DNA of 64,000 bases from Paenibacillus woosongensis (lineage in GTDB: Bacteria > Bacillota > Bacilli > Paenibacillales > Paenibacillaceae): positions 2,852,001-2,916,000 of the forward strand of contig NZ_CP126084.1 of NCBI RefSeq assembly GCF_030122845.1, given 5' to 3'. Both the position numbers and the translations under genes were made by a program. Below the pieces are notes generated by a model, which did no database searches, was not told the origin of the DNA, and worked only from the letters and a program-made list of their open reading frames with translations. This document shows positions 26,420 to 35,746 of this stretch, one piece after another; position 1 is the first letter of the stretch, and each line of letters starts with the position of its first letter.

Positions 26420-27604
26420 TCATAATTTATGATTTATTCCCAGCTTCGGCCGAAACAGCAAACCCGCCACCGAAAATGTCAAATAAAACAAACCGAGAAT
26501 CACGAACAGCAAGCCGGCCGAACCGAAGTGCATGGCAGCTCCGCCCAAATTCGGACCCGCGATACTGCCGATATTAAAATGAATGGAAGCGATCACGTTG
26601 GCCGTAGGAAGCAGATGCCGCGGCAAAATATCGGCTGCGTAGGCCAAGCCAAGCGAGAAAAATGAACCGACCAGGCCGCCGGTAAGCATGAAAATCACCA
26701 GAAGTCCAAAATAATCGCTTCCTATTAAAGGAACGATGAGGAATAGCAGGCCGCCCAGGCTTCCCGCAATCATAAGAATAATTTTACGTCCATACCGATC
26801 GCTTAAGTAGCCTAGCGGCAGCTGCAGAATCAGTCCGCCGATACCGAAAAACGGCAATAATGTAGCTATTTCGCCTGCGGTCAGCCCCGTGCGCAGCCCA
26901 TAAATCGGAAAATTGCTATTCATCGCAGCCTCCATGTAGCCATAGAGCACCGACGGAATTAATGCAAACCAGGCCAAACGGTATATTCGCAGCGTTTTTC
27001 GTGAGCCGGAGGCTTTCCCTTTTCCCTCGTCCAGTTTGTCAGGCATGGTATCCGGCATTTGCAGATATACGAGCAAGGCAACCAAAGCGAACAGAATAGC
27101 TAGCAGCAGGAACGGGACAAGCTGCCCGTAAGGCAGCAGCCGGATGGCCAGCGGCCCGATAGAAAAGCCGATGCCGTAAGACATCCCATAGATGGAAATA
27201 TTTCTGCCTCGCTGATTCGGAGGCGTGATGAGCATCATCCAGAGTTGGGATGCAAAATGCAGCGCGTTGTCGCCTATGCCCACCAGCAGGCGCAGGATAA
27301 ACCAGACTTCGAGATTCGAGATCAGCGGAAATAGCGGAAGTGCCACCATAACCAGCACCATTCCCCCAAGAATCAGCTTCTTGAAGCCAATCCTCTCCAG
27401 CACCTTTACCGCGACAAGAGACATCCCGAAGGAGCCGATGTAAAGGGCAGCCGCATGCAAGCCGTTCACGGAGGAGGAGATCCCCCGCTCCTCCATAAAT
27501 ATGGATAGAACGGGCAGAAGCAAGCCCTGGCTTAGTCCAGCGGCAATGATGACTAAGATCAGAATAAATACTGGTGAAAACAAGCGTTTGTGATGATATT
27601 CCAT
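26420..27604 (-). CDS. MFS transporter
   Basis: A 394-residue membrane protein with 12 hydrophobic spans and the loop motif GYLSDRYGRKI between spans of the second half, as in the major facilitator superfamily. The substrate is unknown; drug or sugar efflux is possible. It lies 75 bases upstream of the ABC ATPase gene on the same strand, so it might start that operon. AAGGAG lies 13 bases before the ATG, a slightly long spacing. It is divergent from the winged-helix regulator at 27800. Confidence 0.85.
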   Translation of the reverse strand: MEYHHKRLFSPVFILILVIIAAGLSQGLLLPVLSIFMEERGISSSVNGLHAAALYIGSFGMSLVAVKVLERIGFKKLILGGMVLVMVALPLFPLISNLEVWFILRLLVGIGDNALHFASQLWMMLITPPNQRGRNISIYGMSYGIGFSIGPLAIRLLPYGQLVPFLLLAILFALVALLVYLQMPDTMPDKLDEGKGKASGSRKTLRIYRLAWFALIPSVLYGYMEAAMNSNFPIYGLRTGLTAGEIATLLPFFGIGGLILQLPLGYLSDRYGRKIILMIAGSLGGLLFLIVPLIGSDYFGLLVIFMLTGGLVGSFFSLGLAYAADILPRHLLPTANVIASIHFNIGSIAGPNLGGAAMHFGSAGLLFVILGLFYLTFSVAGLLFRPKLGINHKL

Positions 27605-27799
27605 AGATGTAATTCTGCTCCTTCGCTAAAAAGAAAGAAAATCGTCAACAGATGACGACTTTCCACAATCATTTGTAGGTTATAATTCAAACCAGGCATT
27701 CCACCCACGGCTTATAACAATAAACATTATAGTAGACAATCTCATAGCAAACAAGCCATAATGGATATGGATGTAAAGATGTCAGGGAGGTTTCTTGTC

Positions 27800-28714
27800 A
27801 TGACATACAATGTCAAAGTTGACGTTTCTCCAATATATGAGCTCATCAGCAGCTTCATAGTATTTACGACCCGCAAATGGGTGAATAATCTGGATGTAGG
27901 ACTGGAGTGGCTGGAAGATATCGGCTCCCGCTTTAACCTGGATGCACAGCAGGCTTTCGCCGCTGCCGCGAAGTTTCCTTTTTCCGATTACGATGTGCTG
28001 TATGCCTGGGCGATGGATCGTTCCAGCCATAGCATCGACGCCTTTCTCGACGACCTGGAGCATGCCGCAAATGATACCCTTTACCATAGTATTAAATCCT
28101 ATATCCCCGATATGAATACTCAAGAAGTCGAGCGTATTCGCACTAGTTATGTCCCGCTGCTTCGGAAATGGAATGATTTGTACTTTATCGATGTTGCTCC
28201 GCAATATACACCTCTCTTAGAAGAGGATGCGGCCGAGAAATCCACCTTATTGCATAAAATGGACCCTGAAGCGCTCGTAGAATACGCCTCAGGCGGAATC
28301 GTTCTTGAAGCGGGGCTGCCAAGCGAACAGGTTGTGCTTGTCCCATCCATACATTTCCGGCCCATCAACACCTATTGCTTCTATAACGGTGCACTGCTGA
28401 TCCAATATCCGATCGATATTCCCGAGCTAGACGAAGACGAACCGCCGACATGTCTGCTGCGGCTAACGCGGGCACTGGCCAATCCAGAACGCCTTCGCCT
28501 GCTCCGCTATGTCGCTAATGAACCGAAATCACTGCAGGAAATGGTCAGTAACCTGCACGAATCCGAAGACAAGCTGATGCATCATCTGATGCGCCTGCGC
28601 GTGGCTGGCTTGCTTCGCGTACATCTCGTCGACGTCGATACGGAGAAATTCAGCATCCGGCCGGATGGGGCAGCTGAGCTGCAAATGTTTTTGGAATCCT
28701 ATATCCGGTTATAG
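27800..28714 (+). CDS. ArsR-like winged-helix transcription regulator
   Basis: A regulator of about 304 residues, larger than usual ArsR proteins. The C-terminal part (from about residue 215) is a winged helix with LTRALANPERLRLLRYV, typical of the ArsR class. The N-terminal 200 residues form an uncharacterised domain that probably binds a ligand or partner. I start at ATG 27800, with AGGGAGG nine bases upstream; frames starting at 27761 lack this. It is divergent from the MFS gene, which it might control. Confidence 0.75.
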   Translation: MTYNVKVDVSPIYELISSFIVFTTRKWVNNLDVGLEWLEDIGSRFNLDAQQAFAAAAKFPFSDYDVLYAWAMDRSSHSIDAFLDDLEHAANDTLYHSIKSYIPDMNTQEVERIRTSYVPLLRKWNDLYFIDVAPQYTPLLEEDAAEKSTLLHKMDPEALVEYASGGIVLEAGLPSEQVVLVPSIHFRPINTYCFYNGALLIQYPIDIPELDEDEPPTCLLRLTRALANPERLRLLRYVANEPKSLQEMVSNLHESEDKLMHHLMRLRVAGLLRVHLVDVDTEKFSIRPDGAAELQMFLESYIRL

Positions 28715-28751
28715 TAATATTGTTTCCCGCTGTACAAAGGAGTGACCTGTT

Positions 28752-29516
28752 TTGAACGATACACTGCGCCAACAAATCATTTTTGATCTGGATGACACAC
28801 TGATTTACTGCAATATATATTTCGAGCAAATTCTGGAGCGATTCGCTGACCAGCTGTTGGAATGGTTTGGGGCAGAGCGGCTTACGGCACGTGAAATCCT
28901 TGCCAAACAAACGGAAATTGACGTTGCCGGCGTCAAGAAGCTGGGCTTCGTTAGCAGCCACTTTGCGGAATCGCTCGTGGACACGTACCGTTATTTCAGC
29001 TCATTAATCGGCCGTGAAGCCAACCTGATCGAGGAGGAGCATCTATCCCAGCTTGGCATGAGCGTATACGACCAGGAAGTAGAGCCCTACCCCGGCATGG
29101 TGGAAACGCTCAATTTGCTGAGCGAGCAAGGCCATGAGCTGAACTTATACACAGGCGGCGACGCATCGATCCAGCAGCGCAAAATCGAACGGATGAAGCT
29201 GTCCTCGTACTTTGGCGACCGAATCTACATCCGCACGCATAAAAATGCCGAGGCGCTGGAGGAAATTTTACGGTCGCGGCACTTCAACCGCAGACGCACC
29301 TGGATGATTGGCAACAGCCTGCGCACGGATATTGCCCCGGCGGTAGCCGCGGGAATTAACTCGATCTATATCAAGCATCCCACGGAATGGTCCTATAATC
29401 TGGTTGATATCAAGCAGCCTGCAGATACGTCGATGTACACGATATCCTCCTTGGAGCAAGTACCCGGCATTATCGCCGAAAGCCTGGCGATGACGATCCG
29501 GAACAGCGGCAGGTAA
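28752..29516 (+). CDS. HAD-family hydrolase
   Basis: A 254-residue haloacid dehalogenase-like protein, probably a phosphatase. Motif I is DLDDTLIY (nucleophile Asp and acid Asp), motif II includes LYTGGD, and the late GNSLRTDI holds the metal-binding aspartate of motif IV. The substrate is unknown. The start is TTG, with AAGGAG nine bases upstream. It lies 37 bases after the ArsR-like gene on the same strand, so the two may be co-transcribed. Confidence 0.85.
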   Translation: MNDTLRQQIIFDLDDTLIYCNIYFEQILERFADQLLEWFGAERLTAREILAKQTEIDVAGVKKLGFVSSHFAESLVDTYRYFSSLIGREANLIEEEHLSQLGMSVYDQEVEPYPGMVETLNLLSEQGHELNLYTGGDASIQQRKIERMKLSSYFGDRIYIRTHKNAEALEEILRSRHFNRRRTWMIGNSLRTDIAPAVAAGINSIYIKHPTEWSYNLVDIKQPADTSMYTISSLEQVPGIIAESLAMTIRNSGR

Positions 29517-29550
29517 ATTGCCTCAGGTTTCAAACCGTTATTTAAGAACA

Positions 29551-29586
29551 GAAATAAGGTTGCCTAACTCTAGGCAACCTTATTTC
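29551..29586. terminator. Bidirectional terminator between the HAD gene and topB
   Basis: Perfect 16-bp stem GAAATAAGGTTGCCTA with its complement around a four-base loop. Confidence 0.92.
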
Positions 29587-29615
29587 ATTTTTGGTTTATG
29601 ATAAATGCTTGCAGA

Positions 29616-31895
29616 CTATTCTTCGGCCCGCTGCAAATCCAGCTTCCCGCTCATGGAATCGGCGAGCACGATCCGCGCCTTGAAATCGCCTTCGGGCTGC
29701 TTGAAGGTCAGCAGCTGCGTCTGACCCTTGCCGACCAATGAAATCAGCATATTCACGGAAATATTCTTGCCTGCGTATTCCTTCCAAATGACAAATCCGC
29801 AGCCTTGTTTATAATGCGTGCAGCCATACCCTTTGCGCCCTTCGATAAGCTGGCCGCCGCAGCCCTCCCGGGGGCAGGGCGCAAGCGGCTGCAAAGAGCC
29901 TGGCGCTGAGCCGCTTACGCGTTTTTTCACCACCGTATCCGGTCTTTTGAGTTCGTTTCCTCCGCTCTGTTCCGGACCAGACGCCTTGCGCTGGGCCGAA
30001 CTTTTCGCTTTCGGGCCTTTCCCGCGCCCGCCCTTCCGCTCTTCCTCCTTGATCTCGAATAGGGAAGCATCCGCCTTTGGCTGGACCCGGACTTTATCGA
30101 TGATCGACAGCGTGAAGCGCTTGACGTTCTCCATGAATTTCTCTCTGGCCGCCTCACCCTTCGAAATTTGATACAGCCTGCGCTCCCACTGCCCGGTCAT
30201 CTCCGGCGAGGTCAGCAGCTCGATACCGGCATGGCGAATGAGCTCGATGGCCGTCCTTCCTTTTTGGGTTACGGTAATGCGCTTACCCTGCATCGTAATG
30301 TAACCGACGTTTTTGAGGCGTTCAATCGTCGCGGCCCGTGTAGCCGGCGTGCCGAGTCCTGCGTCTTTCATCGCGTCCCGCAGCTCCTCGTTCTCGAGCT
30401 GCTTCCCGGCGCTCTCCATCGCTTTCAGCAGCGTGCCCTCCGTATAAGCCTTTGGCGGCTGGGTAGCCTTCTCCTTCGCCTGCGCATCCAGACACTGGAC
30501 AGGCTTATCCTTCTCGACGTGGAACGGTTCGCTGACCAGTTCTTCCTGCTCCTCTTCCTCATCCTTCTTCTTCCCGCGGCTGCCTGCCCGCGGATCTTCA
30601 GGCTGACATACTTTCCAGCCCAGGGATAGCAGTTCTTTCACATTCGTCTTGAAGGTTTCGCCGGCAACCTCGGTGAGCACGGTATGCTGTTTGTACTCCG
30701 CAGGCGGATAGAAATGCGAGAGAAAGCGGCGAATCACCAGATCGTACACATTCTGCTCTTCCTTGCTGAGCGTCCCGGCCCGCCGAAGCGTCGGCAGGAT
30801 CGCATGGTGATCCTCGACCCGCGCCGGGTTGCAGACCGATTTATTGCCCACGTGCACAAGCCTAGGATTCGCACCCTCCACCAGCTGCTGGTAGGGGCCG
30901 GATTTGAGCATATGCAGTGCTTTATGCATCCCGTCGATATTTTGCTCTGTCACATAGTTAGAATTCGTCCGGGGATAAGAGATCACTTTATGCCGTTCAT
31001 AGAGCGCCTGGGCTAAATCCAAGGTCTTCTTGGCCGAATAGCCGTATTTGGCGTTCGCGTCACGCTGCAGCAGCGTCAAATCATACAGTTTGAACGGATA
31101 TTCCTTCGTGTCCTTGACCTCGTACTCGCTAATCCGGCCTTCCTTGCCCCGCACTTTATCCGCGATAGCTGCCGCCTTCTCCGCATCTGTTAGACGATCA
31201 CCCTGCCAGGTCCCCGTATACTTGCGGCCAAGCTGCTCCAGCTCCGCCTTTATTTCATAGTAGGTCAGCGAATCAAAGCTCTCGATTTCCTTTTGCCGGT
31301 CGTAAATAAGCGCCAACACCGGAGTCTGCACCCGGCCGACGGACAGCAGCGTACGATGCTTAGTCGTAAAAGCGCGCGACGCGTTCATGCCGATCAGCCA
31401 ATCCGCTTCGCTTCGCGCTCTCGCCGCCTGCGTCAAATTCTCAAATTCCGCCTCCTCATGCAAGGAATCGAAGCCCTTCTGGATACTCTCCGCCGTCAAA
31501 TCGGAAATCCACAGCCGCTTAACGGGCTGCGTCAGCTTCAGCTGCTGCTGGATCAAAGCGAATATGTACTGGCCTTCCCTCCCGGCGTCGCAGGCATTGA
31601 CGATGCAATTGCAGCGCTTGGCCACTTCGCCGATGGTCTTCAGCTGATCCTTCGTTTTCGGATTAGGCACGATCTTGAATCGATCGGGCAGGATCGGCAA
31701 ATCGCCAAAGTTCCAGCGCTTGTATTTCTCATCGTAAGCGTCCGGCTCCGCCAGACCTAGTAAATGGCCGATCGCCCAAGTGATGATGTAATGCTCGCCT
31801 TCCAAATACGATCGATTATTTTTCGCTCTCGGTTCGATGACGGCAGCGATCGTTCGACCCATGTCCGGTTTCTCTGCGATTACGAGCGTTTTCAT
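29616..31895 (-). CDS. topB: DNA topoisomerase III (type IA)
   Basis: Relaxes negative supercoils and decatenates DNA through single-strand passage. The 759-residue protein has the N-terminal Toprim domain with IAEKPD and the DAGREGQ motif of TopB proteins, the catalytic tyrosine in SYPRTNS, and the lid and gate regions. The C-terminal part is Lys/Arg/Gly-rich and ends in a zinc-ribbon-like C...C...C...C cluster (CPREGC and CTHYKQGC). Bacillus-type TopB proteins have a similar length. The ATG start stands alone on this strand. Confidence 0.93.
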   Translation of the reverse strand: MKTLVIAEKPDMGRTIAAVIEPRAKNNRSYLEGEHYIITWAIGHLLGLAEPDAYDEKYKRWNFGDLPILPDRFKIVPNPKTKDQLKTIGEVAKRCNCIVNACDAGREGQYIFALIQQQLKLTQPVKRLWISDLTAESIQKGFDSLHEEAEFENLTQAARARSEADWLIGMNASRAFTTKHRTLLSVGRVQTPVLALIYDRQKEIESFDSLTYYEIKAELEQLGRKYTGTWQGDRLTDAEKAAAIADKVRGKEGRISEYEVKDTKEYPFKLYDLTLLQRDANAKYGYSAKKTLDLAQALYERHKVISYPRTNSNYVTEQNIDGMHKALHMLKSGPYQQLVEGANPRLVHVGNKSVCNPARVEDHHAILPTLRRAGTLSKEEQNVYDLVIRRFLSHFYPPAEYKQHTVLTEVAGETFKTNVKELLSLGWKVCQPEDPRAGSRGKKKDEEEEQEELVSEPFHVEKDKPVQCLDAQAKEKATQPPKAYTEGTLLKAMESAGKQLENEELRDAMKDAGLGTPATRAATIERLKNVGYITMQGKRITVTQKGRTAIELIRHAGIELLTSPEMTGQWERRLYQISKGEAAREKFMENVKRFTLSIIDKVRVQPKADASLFEIKEEERKGGRGKGPKAKSSAQRKASGPEQSGGNELKRPDTVVKKRVSGSAPGSLQPLAPCPREGCGGQLIEGRKGYGCTHYKQGCGFVIWKEYAGKNISVNMLISLVGKGQTQLLTFKQPEGDFKARIVLADSMSGKLDLQRAEE

Positions 31896-31954
31896 CGGTT
31901 AAGCCGCCTTTCTATCACAATTACGTCTTCATTTCCTGTCATAGCCAAAACAAA

Positions 31955-31975
31955 GAGCTGCGCTCCGCGCAGCTC
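31955..31975 (-). terminator. Intrinsic terminator after dfrA
   Basis: GAGCTGCG...CGCAGCTC stem, followed on the minus strand by TTTGTTTT. It lies about 55 bases after the dfrA stop codon. Confidence 0.75.
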
Positions 31976-32031
31976 CGATGCACACTCTATTATATCATAT
32001 TTTAGAAGATTGCTGGTTTAATTTCTATTCT

Positions 32032-32523
32032 TTAGCCCTTGCGCCGTTCATAGATCATAAAGCGGTGATCATATAAATTCTTCTCGTCCCGAATGCCGGG
32101 GATCTCCTCGATCACGACAAACTTCGACCAATCCAACGGCGGAAAATGTACATCTCCCTCAAATTCGGCGTCAATCCGGGTAACGAACAATCTGTCAGCA
32201 TGCGGAATAAACTGCCCGTACACACTGCCGCCGCCAATGACCATTAAGTCATCGCTCTTCGCGATATCCAGCACTTCGTTCACGGAATACACTACTTCAG
32301 AGCCCTCGGCTTCATACGAACGGTCACCCGTCAGCACGATATTCCGGCGGCCAGGAAGCGGCCTGACTCGTAAGGACTCCCATGTTTTTCGGCCCATCAC
32401 AACCGTTTTGCCCTTGGTCTGCTGTTTGAAGAAATTCATATCGTTTGGCAATCTCCAGGGCAAATCATTGCCCTTGCCAACCAAGCCATTTCGATCCATG
32501 GCCCAAATTAGCGAAATGCCCAT
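32032..32523 (-). CDS. dfrA: Dihydrofolate reductase
   Basis: Reduces dihydrofolate to tetrahydrofolate with NADPH. A protein of about 163 residues with the N-terminal substrate region SLIWAMDRNGLVG, the WRLPND catalytic acid (Asp), the nucleotide-binding VMGRKTWES and the VIGGGSVY motif. I use ATG 32523 with GAGGGG upstream; a GTG nine bases further out is less likely. It follows thyA on the same strand by 38 bases, the classic folate-thymidylate pair, since ThyA makes the dihydrofolate that DfrA recycles. Confidence 0.95.
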   Translation of the reverse strand: MGISLIWAMDRNGLVGKGNDLPWRLPNDMNFFKQQTKGKTVVMGRKTWESLRVRPLPGRRNIVLTGDRSYEAEGSEVVYSVNEVLDIAKSDDLMVIGGGSVYGQFIPHADRLFVTRIDAEFEGDVHFPPLDWSKFVVIEEIPGIRDEKNLYDHRFMIYERRKG

Positions 32524-32561
32524 ATAGCACACCCCTCTTCTCCCCTATTAAACTGCGGCTG

Positions 32562-33356
32562 CTATACGGCTACCGTCGCTTTGATTGTCGGATGATGCTC
32601 ATAACCGACGAATTCGAAATCTTCATACACGTAATCAAAGATCGAATCCGGCTTACGCTTGATTACCAATTTTGGCAGTTCATAAGGCTCCCGTACCAAC
32701 TGCGTCTTTACCTGCTCCACATGATTGCTGTAGATGTGGACGTCCCCACCGGACCAGACGAACTCGCCAACCTCCAGCCCGCATTGCTGCGCCACCATAT
32801 GGGTCAAGAGCGCATAGCTGGCAATATTGAATGGCAAGCCGAGGAATGTATCGACGGACCGCATCGTCAGCATGCACGACAGCTTCCCGTTCGCCACATA
32901 AAATTGGAAGACGAAATGACATGGCGGCAGCTTCATGTTATCGACCTCCGCCACATTCCAGGCGCTGACGAGATGGCGGCGTGAATCTGGATTATTCTTG
33001 ATCGCTTCGATCACGTTGGCAATCTGATCGATCTTTCTGCCGTCCGGCGCTTCCCAGGATCGCCACTGCGAGCCATACACCGGGCCAAGGTCGCCGTTCT
33101 CGTCCGCCCATTCATCCCAAATACGAACGCCATTTTCTTTGAGATAAGCTATATTCGTGTCCCCTTTAAGGAACCAAAGCAGTTCATGAATAACCGACTT
33201 CAAATGGATTCGCTTTGTCGTGACGAGCGGAAATCCCTTGCTCAGATCAAATCGAAGCTGGCGGCCGAATACGGACAGCGTTCCCGTGCCCGTGCGGTCT
33301 TCCTTGACCGTTCCGTTATCCAGCACATCCTGCAGCAGATCTAAATATGCTCTCAT
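32562..33356 (-). CDS. thyA: Thymidylate synthase
   Basis: Makes dTMP from dUMP and methylene-tetrahydrofolate. The 264-residue protein matches the usual ThyA length. The catalytic cysteine is in LPPCHFVFQ, with QRSxD-like phosphate contacts ([15 protein letters not shown]) and the C-terminal tail ending in AV. ATG 33356, with GGGGTG seven bases upstream, is better than the in-frame GTG nine bases earlier. It is upstream of dfrA and probably co-transcribed with it. Confidence 0.96.
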   Translation of the reverse strand: MRAYLDLLQDVLDNGTVKEDRTGTGTLSVFGRQLRFDLSKGFPLVTTKRIHLKSVIHELLWFLKGDTNIAYLKENGVRIWDEWADENGDLGPVYGSQWRSWEAPDGRKIDQIANVIEAIKNNPDSRRHLVSAWNVAEVDNMKLPPCHFVFQFYVANGKLSCMLTMRSVDTFLGLPFNIASYALLTHMVAQQCGLEVGEFVWSGGDVHIYSNHVEQVKTQLVREPYELPKLVIKRKPDSIFDYVYEDFEFVGYEHHPTIKATVAV

Positions 33357-33460
33357 GTATCGCACCCCGTACTGTAGTTATTATCAAATTCTAAATCATT
33401 ATAGCAAAGTGTTCCGCAGATTGGGAGCATAGACTCGATTAAAGATACGCCAACTGCTGT

Positions 33461-33892
33461 TTACTTCGCGCGAACGCCTTCGTCATAATAGGCTACTTCG
33501 GCGCCTCGGCGCACAATATCCCTAAGCTTCTCCTTGTAATAGGGCATCAGCTCATCGGCGCGCTCTACTTCGATCCATTCGATGGCTGCAATTTCATCCG
33601 GCCGGACAATCTCCATGTGCCCCCCAGTAATTTGTCCGCGAAAAGTTACAAATACGACATGCTGCCCCAGCTCCGTAAATAAGCCTTCATTCACCGCCAC
33701 TACGCCGCCGATTTCCACGTCCAGTCCAGTCTCTTCCTTCGCTTCGCGAATTGCAGCTGTTTCCAGCGTCTCTCCTTGCTCTACCGCGCCTCCCGGAAGC
33801 GTCCAAGCATTTCTGCTGTGGTTCTTAACCATCAGGATCTTCGTCTCGTCTTCATTAAGCAACAGCGTATATACGACATCAACACGTCTCAT
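33461..33892 (-). CDS. NUDIX hydrolase
   Basis: A 143-residue NUDIX protein. The signature G-x5-E-x7-REUxEExGU is complete (GGAVEQGE...REAKEETGL, about residues 34-57). The family cleaves nucleoside diphosphates linked to another group, including oxidised nucleotides. The substrate is unknown. AAGGAAG lies nine bases before the ATG. The neighbours thyA and dfrA make a nucleotide-pool cleaning role attractive, which is an inference. Confidence 0.85.
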   Translation of the reverse strand: MRRVDVVYTLLLNEDETKILMVKNHSRNAWTLPGGAVEQGETLETAAIREAKEETGLDVEIGGVVAVNEGLFTELGQHVVFVTFRGQITGGHMEIVRPDEIAAIEWIEVERADELMPYYKEKLRDIVRRGAEVAYYDEGVRAK

Positions 33893-33919
33893 ATGAACTT
33901 ACTTCCTTTCGCAATAACA

Positions 33920-34531
33920 TTAAGATGAACGAACCATTCTAACCGCGAAGTACAGAATCAACACCCCAACAGCGCCGTCTAGTACTTTTAGCAGCGCCTC
34001 CGGCAGAAATTGCCCGATGAAGCTCCCGGCTAAGGCGACAAGCAGCAGGAAGGCCAGCGTAGACAGCACCGTCCCGAAGCCAAAAGCATAAATACCCGCT
34101 TTGCTTAAGCCGCCTTCGGCGACCTTCGCAGTAAACATTCCCGCCCAGAATACAATCGTAAGCGGATTGGAGGCCGTAAGCAGCAGACTCGATAAAATGG
34201 GCCTGTCCACATCGGCGCCGCTCGGCAGGCGGAAATAGGACAGCAGCTCTATGCCAAAGACCGATAACACCAGATTCATCCCGAACACAAGCAGGACGGC
34301 AAAGCCGAATATGCGCAGTCCCCGGTTGACCTCCGGCCGATCCATAAAGGAAGCTGCGCCAACGATAGCGAGCAGGATGAATATCGCGTCGACCAAGGTG
34401 ACGGCCGCTACCCCGGCAGCCGCTTCCAGAAATCCTTGCTTGCTCGCTACGTTAAAAATATAAATGCACACAGGACCAACAGCAAGCTGCAAAACCATCC
34501 CGAACCTGAATCCTCTTAAAACAACCATCAT
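33920..34531 (-). CDS. LysE-family exporter
   Basis: A membrane protein of about 203 residues with about six spans and a LysE/RhtB-like first helix (FGMVLQLAVGPVCIYI). The family exports amino acids and related metabolites. The substrate is unknown. ATG 34531, with GGGAGA seven bases upstream, was chosen over the longer GTG frame. It lies just after the nucleotidyltransferase gene on the same strand. Confidence 0.82.
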   Translation of the reverse strand: MMVVLRGFRFGMVLQLAVGPVCIYIFNVASKQGFLEAAAGVAAVTLVDAIFILLAIVGAASFMDRPEVNRGLRIFGFAVLLVFGMNLVLSVFGIELLSYFRLPSGADVDRPILSSLLLTASNPLTIVFWAGMFTAKVAEGGLSKAGIYAFGFGTVLSTLAFLLLVALAGSFIGQFLPEALLKVLDGAVGVLILYFAVRMVRSS

Positions 34532-34592
34532 TGCGGTTTCTCCCGGCACCAGAATACACTTAACGACAAAGCTTCCTTGCTAGCCCCAACGG

Positions 34593-35183
34593 CTAATCCG
34601 TGTTCCAAGTCAACAAAGGCCAGTCTTCCAGCCAATGCTTCCTGCGAACTCTCTCCAAATAGTAAGGCCGATCCGCAAAAAGAGGGCTTCGCCTCACCAC
34701 CATGCACAACAAATCGCCCAAGCCATAAGGAGCGCATAGCTCCAATTGATCCTGATCCGTCAAACGAACTCCAATAGCCGTGGCGGTCTCCGGCCACCTG
34801 CGCATCGCATCCGCGGCTGACGCATAGGGCGGAGCTTCGTTGCGGATATGCATGCGTGCCTGATTTTTGACCGACCATCGCGGGTTGCCCGTTTCTTCAA
34901 TTAACCGGAATTGCAATGCAGCATCCCGCTCTTCGCTGCAAAGCCGCGGATCGAAAAATACCACATCGATATCTTCATGCCGAAAACGAGCGTCATAACC
35001 ATGCAAGCAATCCCATATATAACCCCGAATATATCCCGCAGCAATGTAACATTCGGGCAATTCCAGACTCCTAACGGTGCGCAGATCCTGCATCAAGGGC
35101 TCGCATTTCCTAATTAACTGCTTGACACGGTCTTCGTCCCGACCGCCTTCCTCGCGGCACAGCAGCTCGTTCAACTTATTCAT
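34593..35183 (-). CDS. Nucleotidyltransferase-fold protein (NTP_transf_6/DUF925 type)
   Basis: A 196-residue soluble protein of the uncharacterised nucleotidyltransferase-like family. It shows the N-terminal core AAGYIRGYIWD and the metal-binding acidic pair DIDVVFFD (about residues 71-78), as in this family. No function is known. The frame overlaps the end of the VOC gene upstream by eight bases, so the two are translated together. Confidence 0.75.
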   Translation of the reverse strand: MNKLNELLCREEGGRDEDRVKQLIRKCEPLMQDLRTVRSLELPECYIAAGYIRGYIWDCLHGYDARFRHEDIDVVFFDPRLCSEERDAALQFRLIEETGNPRWSVKNQARMHIRNEAPPYASAADAMRRWPETATAIGVRLTDQDQLELCAPYGLGDLLCMVVRRSPLFADRPYYLERVRRKHWLEDWPLLTWNTD

Positions 35184-35646
35184 TTCGACGAAGTCCCGAG
35201 AGCTTCTCCCACTCGTCCAAGGAGAGTTTATCTGTGATATGCTTCAATTCAGCTGGTACCTCAATATAACACATCAGCTCAAGACTGTTGCCATCCGGAT
35301 CATTGAAATATACGGAGGCATTGCCTTGATTGGGGCGTACAAAGGGCTGTACCGTACTTCTGCCCCCAAACGGAACAGCCTCGACCTGAATCGAGGCGAG
35401 CCAGTCTAAGGAACGTTTTAAATCATCATATGCCACGCGGAACGCGATATGCCGCAAGGACGGATGATAGGGAGTTTCATACGCTGATCCTTCCCATAAC
35501 CCAATCCAGCTACGGCCTTCCTCGATCCAATAAAACGCCGTATCCTCGTCTCGCCAGGCTAACTTCAGTCCCAATTTGTCGTAGAAAGCCATTGAGATCT
35601 CCAAATTTCTGACCGGCAAATGCGCTTCGTACAGTCCTTGAATCAT
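35176..35646 (-). CDS. VOC (glyoxalase-like) family protein
   Basis: A protein of about 156 residues with the paired beta-alpha-beta-beta-beta modules of the vicinal oxygen chelate fold. The start YEAHLPVRNLEISMAFY and the late FNDPDGNSLELM are typical; the His, the Glu of the C-terminal motif and a mid His would hold the metal. It could act as a glyoxalase, dioxygenase or antibiotic-resistance protein; I cannot tell which. GGAGGGG lies six bases before ATG 35646; longer frames have no such site. Confidence 0.82.
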   Translation of the reverse strand: MIQGLYEAHLPVRNLEISMAFYDKLGLKLAWRDEDTAFYWIEEGRSWIGLWEGSAYETPYHPSLRHIAFRVAYDDLKRSLDWLASIQVEAVPFGGRSTVQPFVRPNQGNASVYFNDPDGNSLELMCYIEVPAELKHITDKLSLDEWEKLSGLRRNE

Positions 35647-35746
35647 TTTTATCCCCTCCATATAGCAGCAAGTTCCATGGCAGTCATCCATCTGCCGCCT
35701 CGATGTAATCACATCATATTGTAAAGCAATTAGCCGCTAATTTATA